From DATJXG01 sp035500455 (GTDB lineage Bacteria; Acidobacteriota; Terriglobia; Terriglobales; Acidobacteriaceae), in the NCBI GenBank assembly GCA_035500455.1, contig DATJXG010000326.1, positions 1 to 6,526 on the forward strand: a stretch of DNA of 6,526 bases. Direction: 5' to 3'. Made by a program: the position numbers and the translations under genes. This document shows positions 1-5,507 of the stretch, piece by piece (the first letter of the stretch is position 1; each line of letters starts with the position of its first letter). Below the pieces are notes generated by a model. That model made no database searches and was not told the DNA's origin. It was given only the letters and a program-made list of their open reading frames with translations.

Positions 1-699
1 CGCGACGGCGAAGGTTTCGACTCCGACTGGAACAGCCGTGGCACGATCATCCAATACAACTATAGCCACGACAACGACGGCGGCTTTCTGTTGATTTGCG
101 ATGACGGCAGCCAGAGTGCGAAAGAGAGCGCGGGCAACAGCGGCACCATCGTGCGTTACAACATCAGCCAGAATGACCATCACCGCGGCATTAATATGGC
201 CGGGCCGGTAAAGAACTCGCTCATCTACAACAATACATTCTACGTAGGCAGAGGCGAAAAAGTCGGGCTGGTGCTGCACTCGAACTGGAGCGGCTGGGCC
301 GACGGCACGTTTTTCTACAACAACATCTTTTATGTGGACGGCGCGGCCGATTTTTCTTATGGGGCCTCGCGGGCAAAGGATGGCGAGTATGCCACCGCCC
401 CCGGCGCCGGCAAGAGCAGGAACAACGTTTTCGACTCGAACGTTTATTTCGGAAATGTGAAGCCGGCGGATGACGCGCACGCCCTGACCAGCGACCCCAT
501 GTTCGCCGATCCTGGAGGAGCGGCCGTGGGGCGCGAGTCGGCAATGGCTTATCGCCTGCGGGCGGGATCGCCGGCGAGAGATTCCGGGAAGGTTATTCCG
601 GATAACGGTGGCAAGGACTTTTTTGGTACAGTGGTGCCCGCCTGCGGCGGGGTGGACCGCGGCGCGGTGGAAACGGTGTGCCAAAATCAATCACGGTGA
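1..699 (+). CDS. Right-handed parallel beta-helix repeat protein, 5'-truncated
   Basis: The reading frame is open from the first base, so the gene starts before the window; the 232 codons here are its C-terminal part, ending at TGA 697-699. Successive beta-helix coils with the usual N-x-F/I pattern are visible (numbering from the first codon): GTIIQYNYSHDNDGGF about 14-29, GTIVRYNISQND about 48-59, NSLIYNNTFYV 72-82, GTFFYNNIFYV 102-112, NNVFDSNVYFG 141-151. The tail has the closing block common in secreted pectate-lyase-fold proteins: DPMF (165-168), YRLRAGSPARDSG (184-196) and DRGAVE (219-224). This fold is used by polysaccharide lyases, GH28-type hydrolases and many uncharacterised exported proteins. 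No catalytic residues could be assigned, so the substrate is unknown. The neighbouring glycosidase and esterase genes suggest a role in polysaccharide breakdown (inference). A TTG at 91 could be read as a start, but homology-like coil sequence continues upstream of it. Confidence 0.85.
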   Translation, partial: RDGEGFDSDWNSRGTIIQYNYSHDNDGGFLLICDDGSQSAKESAGNSGTIVRYNISQNDHHRGINMAGPVKNSLIYNNTFYVGRGEKVGLVLHSNWSGWADGTFFYNNIFYVDGAADFSYGASRAKDGEYATAPGAGKSRNNVFDSNVYFGNVKPADDAHALTSDPMFADPGGAAVGRESAMAYRLRAGSPARDSGKVIPDNGGKDFFGTVVPACGGVDRGAVETVCQNQSR

Positions 700-710
700 A
701 AACAACCATT

Positions 711-796
711 TGTCGTCCTGAGCGAAGCGAAGGACCCATGCAGTTTGGCTGGCGCCTCGCAGGTTGCACGGGTGCTTGGCTTCGCTCAGCATGACA
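711..796. repeat. Imperfect inverted repeat, dispersed-element type (GAGCGAAGC arms)
   Basis: Arms 711-737 and 770-796 are inverted copies matching at 23 of 27 positions, around a 32-nt centre (738-769). Both arms carry the core CTGAGCGAAGC, the left reading forward and the right reversed. In RNA this would fold into a long interrupted stem. The sequence resembles the 'cctgagcgaagcgaaggaccc' intergenic element I recall as high-copy in acidobacterial and some other environmental genomes; copy number cannot be seen here. It sits between the beta-helix gene and the GH42 gene, where it may end or attenuate transcription or stabilise the upstream mRNA 3' end. There is no U-tract, so it is not a classic intrinsic terminator. 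Confidence 0.75.
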
Positions 797-844
797 ATTC
801 ATTTGGTAACGCAAGAGCGCAATCATCCTGATCAACAATGCACC

Positions 845-848
845 GGAG
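845..848 (+). promoter_or_regulatory. Shine-Dalgarno GGAG deciding the GH42 start
   Basis: GGAG lies 4 nt before the ATG at 853. The alternative ATG at 838 has no purine-rich ribosome-binding site before it (upstream bases catcctgatcaaca). This favours 853, although the spacing is on the short side. Confidence 0.5.
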
Positions 849-852
849 CGCC

Positions 853-2943
853 ATGAATTCAATTCGAACCTGCACACTCCTTATCCTAGCGACGTTGTTC
901 GTTTCCACGCTCGCTGCCGGCCAGGGGTTCTCCCCTGACAAAATGGACAACGTGCTCTACGGTGTTGCCTATTACACCGAGTACATGCCTTACGAGCGCC
1001 TGGATAAAGATGTCGAACTCATGCAGCAGGCGGGCATCAGCGTCGTGCGCATCGGCGAATCGAGCTGGGGGCTGTGGGAGCCGGAAGATGGCCGCTTCGA
1101 ATACGCCTGGATGGACCGCGTGGTCGATCGCATGCACAAGGCCGGGATCAAAGTGATCATGGGCACGCCCACGTACTCCATTCCCGCGTGGATGTATAAG
1201 GAGCATCCGGAGATCGTAGTCACCAAACTGGGCGGGGAGAGAGTGGAATATGGCCTGCGCCAGAATGTCGATCTGCTGAATCCCACCTACCGCTTCTATT
1301 GCCAGCGGGTGATCCGCAAGATCGTGGAGCATTACAAGGACAATCCCGCGGTGATCGGCTATCAGATCGACAACGAGACTTCCTCGGCCGAGGCTGCCAA
1401 TCACGACGTGCAGGTCGGCTTCGTCGATTATCTGCGGAAAAAATTCAAGACTATCGACGAGCTTGATAAAGACTGGGGGCTCAACTACTGGGGCCAGCGC
1501 CTGTATCACTGGACGGAAGTGCCGCCGCGCGACGGCATCATCAATCCCGGCTGGAAGCTGGAGTGGGAGCGCTATCAGCAATGGATCACCACCGATTTCC
1601 TGGCGTGGCAGGCGTCCATCGTCAATGAATACAAGGGGCCGAGCCAGTTTGTGACTCACGATCTTGCCGGGCCGCCGCGGCCGCAGGTCAACGAGCTTGA
1701 CATCAGCAAGTCGCTCGACATCGCGGCGGTGAATCCTTACCACGGCACGCAGGATGATTTCGACGGCCTGGGATCGAGCCTGCCCGGCGACTACACGCGC
1801 TCGCTCAAGCGCACCAACTATCTGGTCACTGAAACCAATGCCCAGACCATCGGGTGGGATTCGAAGTCGCAGTTTCCGCCATACGATGGCCAGCTTCGCC
1901 TCGACGTGTACACCCACCTTTCCTGCGGCGCCAACATGGTGGAGTACTGGCACTGGCATTCCATCCACTATGGCCAGGAGACATATTGGAAGGGCGTGCT
2001 CTCACACGATCTCGAGCCCAATCGCGCCTATGCCGAGGTGAGCCGCACCGCGCACGAACTGGAGCGCGTCGGGCCGCACATTGTGGACCTGAAGCGGCAG
2101 AACAAAGTTGCCATCCTGTACAGCAACGATTCGCGCTACGGCATAGAGTTCATGAAGTTCAGCGACAAGGAGAATTACGGCACGCTGCTGCGCCAGATGT
2201 ATGGCGCGCTGTATCAACTCAACGCCGGGGTGGATTTCGTTTTTCCCGACAACACCGACCTTTCGCAGTACAAGGTGATCGTGGTGCCCCCGCTTTACGT
2301 AGCCAGCGACGAATTACTCAACCGGCTTGCCGATTACGTGCACGGTGGTGGGAACCTGGTGATGGCCTTCAAAAGCGGATTCACCAACGAGTTCGATACG
2401 GTTCGCTGGACCATGGCGCCCGGCCCGTTGCGCCAGGCTGCAGGATTCCGCTATCAGGAGTTCTCCAACCTCAAGGAGCCGCTGGCCTTGAAGGGCGATC
2501 CCTTCAAAGTTGGCGGCGCCGACAACAAGGTCTCCGATTGGGCGGAGATGCTGATTCCGGAGGGGGCGCAGCCGCTGGCGTTTTACGACCATCCCTTCTT
2601 TGGGAAATATCCCGCCATCACGCGGAATAAATTCGGCGCCGGCACATTGACCTATGAAGGCACCGTGCTCTCCGATAAGCTGCAAGCTAAGGTGATGGCC
2701 GACGTTCTGCAGCTGGCGGGACTCTCTGGAACCGACCAGCAGCTGCCGGCGCCGGTTCGTGTGAAGCATGGCATTAACCGCAGCGGCAAAACGATCCATT
2801 ACTACATGAACTACTCCAGCGATCCGCAGACGTTTACTTACGCCTACGCAGCCGGCGAAGATCTGCTGACGCGCAGCGCGGTTTCTGGCTCACAAAGAAT
2901 CACGCTGAAGCCGTGGGACCTGGCGATTATCGAGGAAAAATAG
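853..2943 (+). CDS. Secreted GH42 family beta-galactosidase
   Basis: This 696-residue protein has GH42 (clan GH-A) architecture and should hydrolyse terminal beta-galactosides or possibly alpha-L-arabinopyranosides, with retention. A Sec signal peptide occupies about residues 1-23 (MNSIR, then a hydrophobic TLLILATLFVSTLAAG), so export is expected; many GH42 enzymes are cytoplasmic. The TIM barrel runs about 33-400 and opens with YGVAYYTEYMP and VVRIGESSWGLWEPEDG. The predicted acid/base is E175 in IGYQIDNE and the predicted nucleophile is E327 in LVTETNAQ. The GH42 trimerisation domain (about 416-620, with VIVVPPLYVASDELL and VHGGGNLVMAFKSG) and a small C-terminal beta domain (about 630-696) follow. 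The Cys cluster that binds zinc in the Thermus enzyme is not evident. I chose ATG 853 for its GGAG site; ATG 838 adds MHRSA. The downstream esterase begins 4 nt after the stop, so the two are probably cotranscribed. True substrate specificity is unknown. Confidence 0.93.
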   Translation: MNSIRTCTLLILATLFVSTLAAGQGFSPDKMDNVLYGVAYYTEYMPYERLDKDVELMQQAGISVVRIGESSWGLWEPEDGRFEYAWMDRVVDRMHKAGIKVIMGTPTYSIPAWMYKEHPEIVVTKLGGERVEYGLRQNVDLLNPTYRFYCQRVIRKIVEHYKDNPAVIGYQIDNETSSAEAANHDVQVGFVDYLRKKFKTIDELDKDWGLNYWGQRLYHWTEVPPRDGIINPGWKLEWERYQQWITTDFLAWQASIVNEYKGPSQFVTHDLAGPPRPQVNELDISKSLDIAAVNPYHGTQDDFDGLGSSLPGDYTRSLKRTNYLVTETNAQTIGWDSKSQFPPYDGQLRLDVYTHLSCGANMVEYWHWHSIHYGQETYWKGVLSHDLEPNRAYAEVSRTAHELERVGPHIVDLKRQNKVAILYSNDSRYGIEFMKFSDKENYGTLLRQMYGALYQLNAGVDFVFPDNTDLSQYKVIVVPPLYVASDELLNRLADYVHGGGNLVMAFKSGFTNEFDTVRWTMAPGPLRQAAGFRYQEFSNLKEPLALKGDPFKVGGADNKVSDWAEMLIPEGAQPLAFYDHPFFGKYPAITRNKFGAGTLTYEGTVLSDKLQAKVMADVLQLAGLSGTDQQLPAPVRVKHGINRSGKTIHYYMNYSSDPQTFTYAYAAGEDLLTRSAVSGSQRITLKPWDLAIIEEK

Positions 2944-2947
2944 CGGC

Positions 2948-4909
2948 ATGAAATTCTTTGCCCGGACGACCTGTCTCTTTGCAATTCTTCTGTTCTTCTT
3001 TTCGTCAACTGCTCTGGCTGATCCGGTCCTTCCCGGCCTGTTTGGCGACCACATGGTGCTGCAGCAAGGGCGGGAGGTTCCTGTCTGGGGATGGGCCGAT
3101 GCCGGCGAGAAGATTACAGTCACCATCCTCGACGCAGCACGCAGCACCACCGCTAAGAGCGACGGCAGCTGGAAAGTGGAACTGCCCGCCATGAAAGCGG
3201 GCGGACCGTTCGTTCTCAGCATTCAGGGGAAGAAGACGATCTTGCTCAAGGACGTGATGGTGGGAGAGATTTGGGTCTTCTCCGGCCAGTCGAACATGAC
3301 CTTCGCGCTGAGCGGCGCGGAAAATGCCGCCACCGAGATTCCCGCCGCCAAGTATCCGGAAATTCGACTGTTTACCGTCCCGGAGAAAAGCACGCTGGAA
3401 ACCCAGAAAAACGTTAGCGCCGGCTGGGAGGCCTGCACTCCCGACACCGCCGAAGACTTTTCCGCGGTTGCCTATTTTTTCGGGCGCGATCTGTACAAGC
3501 AGCTGCACGTGCCCATCGGCCTGATTCACAGCTCGTGGCCGGGAACCTCGGCGGAAGACTGGGTGATTCCCGGCTCGCTGCAGGGCAACCCTGAGCTGGA
3601 GCCGATCCTGCAACGCTGGGACGCGGCTCCGCCCCCGGTCAAGCAACTGGCATTTCATCCCGCTGAAATCGATCTGGAGTTCGATAGCTTTGAGCTAATC
3701 AAGCCCGGGGGCGAAGCCGTTCCCTTCAGCGATTTCGACAATGGCACCATCGTCAATTCGCTTCACGGCCTCTGGACCTACGACTGGAGCGCCGCGCCCG
3801 GCGCAGTGTTCGATTTGGCCCAGCCGGGTTACGGCGGCAGCGGGTATGCGGCCCGAGTTTCGGGATCGATGGCCGCGAATGACGGCCCCATGCTTCGCAC
3901 TTCCCTGAGCCCGGGCTGGTCGCCCGCCGACCTGAGCACCTTCGCCGGCATTCGCTTCCGCTATCGCGGCAAGGGGCAATTCGCGCTTCGCACTCTGCAG
4001 CCCAGCATCTACGACTTCGACGACTACTCCAGCAAGCCCATGGTTGCATCCGACGAATGGCAGAGCACGACCGTCTGGTTCAAGGACCTGAGGCAGGCGG
4101 GATGGGGCATTCCGGAGGATTTCACGCCGCAAGCGCTTTCCGGGTTTGCCCTGGAAATCCAGCAGCCGGACGGCTTCCAGATTCCGCCCTCCGGATTGTT
4201 TGACGGCATGATTGCTCCGCTGATTCCGTTTTCCATTCGCGGCGCGGTGTGGTACCAGGGCGAGAGCAATGCCCCCCACGCTTACCAGTACCGCACGCTG
4301 CTGCCGGTGCTGATTCGCGGCTGGCGTCAGGCCTGGGGAGAAGGAGACTTTCCGTTCCTGGTCGTGCAACTTCCCAATCACGCTTCGCGGAAGCTGGAGC
4401 CGGGAGAGAGCTGGTGGGCGGAGATGCGCGAGGCGCAGTTGATGGCTCTGCGCCTGCCCAACACCGGGCTTGCCGTCACGATCGATGTGGGCGAGGCCGA
4501 TAACGTTCATCCCCACAAGAAAGCCGAGGTCGGGCAGCGCCTGGCGCTGTGGGCGCTGGGCACTACGTACAAGAGGGATATTGTTTATTCCGGGCCACTT
4601 TATGCTTCGCAGGCAATTGAAGGGGGCCGCATTCGCATCCGGTTTACGCACACGGGCGGGGGGCTGGAGGTTCGTGGAGGCGCATTGCGCGGGTTTGCCG
4701 TTGCCGGCGCCGACAAGGTTTTTCATTGGGCCGATGCGGCGATCGATGGCGACAGCGTCATCGTTTCGAGCGCTGCGGTTCCGGCCCCGGTTGCGGTTCG
4801 CTATGCCTGGGCCGACAATCCTGATTGCAATCTGTACAACAAGGAAGGCCTGCCGGCCTCCCCGTTCCGCACCGACGACTGGCCGGTCAGCACGGTGAAT
4901 GACAAGTAG
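2948..4909 (+). CDS. Exported sialate O-acetylesterase-like SGNH esterase with an inserted CBM11/CIA30-like domain
   Basis: This 653-residue protein belongs to the SASA (sialate O-acetylesterase) group of SGNH hydrolases, which remove acetyl groups from sugars. A signal peptide covers about 1-24 (FARTTCLFAILLFFFSSTALA). The N-terminal beta domain has LPGLFGDHMVLQQ (28-40) and PVWGWA (45-50). The catalytic Ser is S115 in GEIWVFSGQSNM; FSAVAYFFGRDLY and VPIGLIHSSWPGT follow. The second half has RGAVWYQGESNA (431-442), FPFLVVQLPN, and the likely catalytic Asp/His in ADNVHPHKK (D518, H521). Residues about 240-415 do not look like the esterase core. They read as a beta-sandwich with FDNGTIVNSLHGLWTYDW, FAGIRFRYRGKGQF and WQSTTVWFKDL, as in CIA30/CBM11-type carbohydrate-binding domains. 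GAGGA (2932-2936), inside the end of the GH42 gene, can serve as its ribosome-binding site. Sialic acid is an unlikely substrate here; acetylated plant polysaccharide fits the neighbours better (inference). Confidence 0.9.
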   Translation: MKFFARTTCLFAILLFFFSSTALADPVLPGLFGDHMVLQQGREVPVWGWADAGEKITVTILDAARSTTAKSDGSWKVELPAMKAGGPFVLSIQGKKTILLKDVMVGEIWVFSGQSNMTFALSGAENAATEIPAAKYPEIRLFTVPEKSTLETQKNVSAGWEACTPDTAEDFSAVAYFFGRDLYKQLHVPIGLIHSSWPGTSAEDWVIPGSLQGNPELEPILQRWDAAPPPVKQLAFHPAEIDLEFDSFELIKPGGEAVPFSDFDNGTIVNSLHGLWTYDWSAAPGAVFDLAQPGYGGSGYAARVSGSMAANDGPMLRTSLSPGWSPADLSTFAGIRFRYRGKGQFALRTLQPSIYDFDDYSSKPMVASDEWQSTTVWFKDLRQAGWGIPEDFTPQALSGFALEIQQPDGFQIPPSGLFDGMIAPLIPFSIRGAVWYQGESNAPHAYQYRTLLPVLIRGWRQAWGEGDFPFLVVQLPNHASRKLEPGESWWAEMREAQLMALRLPNTGLAVTIDVGEADNVHPHKKAEVGQRLALWALGTTYKRDIVYSGPLYASQAIEGGRIRIRFTHTGGGLEVRGGALRGFAVAGADKVFHWADAAIDGDSVIVSSAAVPAPVAVRYAWADNPDCNLYNKEGLPASPFRTDDWPVSTVNDK

Positions 4910-4915
4910 CGCTCT

Positions 4916-5018
4916 GCGCCCTCGGCGGCAGTTCTTTCCGTCCTCGGCGTTTTCAGGTTTTTGCCGGCGGAGGCACAAGCCTTAAATCGCCGAGGCCGCG
5001 GAGGAACGCCGAGGGCGC
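4916..5018. repeat. GC-rich imperfect inverted repeat (cgccgagg units)
   Basis: The outer arms, 4916-4927 and 5007-5018, are a perfect 12-nt inverted match (gcgccctcggcg / cgccgagggcgc). The inner arms, 4942-4949 and 4988-4995, are a perfect 8-nt inverted match (cctcggcg / cgccgagg). The segments between them (14 and 11 nt) are similar but unequal, and the loop is 38 nt. Each side also contains the CGCCGAGG-type unit twice as a direct repeat. The element begins 7 nt after the esterase stop and fills most of the gap before the cysO-like gene, marking the boundary between the two blocks. It could fold in mRNA and protect or end the upstream transcript, but it lacks a terminal U-run. It resembles dispersed acidobacterial intergenic repeats as I remember them. 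Confidence 0.7.
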
Positions 5019-5084
5019 CGAGAAACGCTGCCGAAATCGGGGAGGTGAATCTTACAGGCTTTCTGTGGCATCATTATGTAAGCT

Positions 5085-5366
5085 ATGGCTAAGATCCTGA
5101 TCCCTACTCCCCTGCGCCAGTATGCCGGCAAGCAGGCTGCGGTTGAGGTGAATGCGGCGACCATCGGCGAGGCGCTCTCCGGCTTGGTGGCCGGGCATCC
5201 CGACCTGCGCCGTCATCTTTACACCGACGAGGGCAAGCTGCGCGCCTTCGTCAACGTCTATCTCAACGACGAAGACGTGCGCTACCTGCAGAAGGACGCC
5301 ACCGCGGTGAAGGACGGGGACAGCATTTCCATCGTGCCGTCGATTGCCGGCGGCAGGCAGAATTGA
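5085..5366 (+). CDS. cysO: CysO-like sulfur-carrier protein (MoaD/ThiS family) with extended C-terminus
   Basis: This 93-residue ubiquitin-fold protein closely recalls mycobacterial CysO. It shares the stretches LRAFVNVYLNDEDVR (about 49-63), ATAVKDGDSISIVPSIAGG (about 68-86... to the Gly-Gly), the beta-grasp N-terminus KILIPTPLRQYAG, and near-equal length. CysO-type carriers are adenylated on the terminal Gly, converted to a thiocarboxylate, and donate sulfur to O-phosphoserine (or a similar acceptor) to make cysteine. Here the Gly-Gly is followed by Arg-Gln-Asn, so the protein would need proteolytic trimming before activation; JAMM/Mec-type peptidases do this for other extended carriers. 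The start is fixed: an in-frame TAA lies at 5079-5081, two codons before the ATG. No Shine-Dalgarno is correctly placed. The adenylyltransferase gene follows after 141 nt. A MoaD or ThiS role (molybdopterin or thiazole) is possible but fits the NDEDVR region less well. Confidence 0.87.
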   Translation: MAKILIPTPLRQYAGKQAAVEVNAATIGEALSGLVAGHPDLRRHLYTDEGKLRAFVNVYLNDEDVRYLQKDATAVKDGDSISIVPSIAGGRQN

Positions 5367-5391
5367 TGATTGTTGATTGTTGATAGTTGAA
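5364..5391. repeat. Heptamer tandem array, left arm (NNTTGAT units)
   Basis: Four consecutive 7-nt units read tgatgat, tgttgat, tgttgat, agttgaa, starting on the stop codon of the cysO-like gene. The array is the reverse complement in style of the array at 5468-5502. The 11-mer gattgttgatt (5368-5378) matches aatcaacaatc (5482-5492) perfectly in inverted orientation. Confidence 0.7.
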
Positions 5392-5444
5392 TGAAAACCT
5401 TCTCTCCATCTCGCTGTTGTCGCCCTTCTTGTTGTTGCCGGTAG
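5391..5444 (+). CDS. Candidate polycysteine leader peptide (17 codons)
   Basis: ATG 5391 to TAG 5442-5444 encodes MKTFSPSRCCRPSCCCR. Five of 17 codons are cysteine, as a CC pair and a CCC run, using TGT four times and TGC once. The ORF sits between the cysO-like gene (stop at 5366) and the adenylyltransferase gene (start at 5508), in a locus predicted to make cysteine. In mycobacteria, short leader ORFs with polycysteine tracts are known to attenuate downstream sulfur genes according to cysteine supply, so stalling at scarce Cys-tRNA is a plausible role. It lies inside the loop formed by the two opposed heptamer arrays. Against this, no Shine-Dalgarno precedes it, no clear terminator follows it, and the TTGTTG-rich local sequence yields TGT codons by composition alone. 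No direct evidence of translation is visible. Confidence 0.3.
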   Translation: MKTFSPSRCCRPSCCCR

Positions 5445-5467
5445 CTTTGGCTGTTCGCTCGCGAAAA

Positions 5468-5502
5468 AATCAGCAATCAGAAATCAACAATCAGGAATGA
5501 GG
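5468..5502. repeat. Heptamer tandem array, right arm (AATCANN units)
   Basis: Five consecutive 7-nt units read aatcagc, aatcaga, aatcaac, aatcagg, aatgagg, with no spacer. They are in inverted orientation to the units at 5364-5391. The last unit carries the GAGG that serves as ribosome-binding site for the adenylyltransferase gene, so base pairing between the two arrays would bring the start region into a stem. Such 7-nt periodic intergenic tracts are familiar in some cyanobacterial and acidobacterial genomes and usually expand by slippage. Confidence 0.75.
5499..5502 (+). promoter_or_regulatory. Shine-Dalgarno GAGG of the moeB-like gene
   Basis: GAGG is followed by TTTTT and then ATG 5508, a spacing of 5 nt, which supports that start. 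It forms the end of the last heptamer repeat unit, so it could be masked if the two heptamer arrays pair. Confidence 0.6.
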
Positions 5503-5507
5503 TTTTT

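Noticed and set aside
804..835. Possible sigma-70 promoter before the GH42 gene (TTGGTA as a -35)
   Set aside because: No acceptable -10 hexamer lies at the right spacing, so no promoter is claimed.
886..1968. Minus-strand open frame (about 360 codons) opposite the GH42 gene
   Set aside because: Antisense to conserved GH42 catalytic-domain sequence, with no recognisable motif or ribosome-binding site; a GC-skew shadow.
1854..2630. Plus-strand 258-codon frame inside the GH42 gene
   Set aside because: Out of frame with an intact, family-consistent protein; it is Arg-rich and patternless, so a shadow and not a frameshifted gene.
3695..4978. Long minus-strand open frame (about 427 codons) opposite the esterase gene
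   Set aside because: It runs antisense to a clearly recognisable esterase, is rich in Arg/Gly/Ala as antisense frames of GC-rich genes are, and shows no domain pattern.
5076..5081. ATG-TAA minimal start-stop just before the cysO-like start
   Set aside because: A six-base match is common by chance and there is no ribosome-binding site before it; mentioned only as part of the start-region oddity.
5449..5474. Hairpin TTCG-CTCG-CGAA within GGCTG...CAGC as an intrinsic terminator after the polycysteine ORF
   Set aside because: The stem is only 4 bp plus a bulged outer 4 bp and is followed by no U-run on the plus strand, so it is not a credible terminator.
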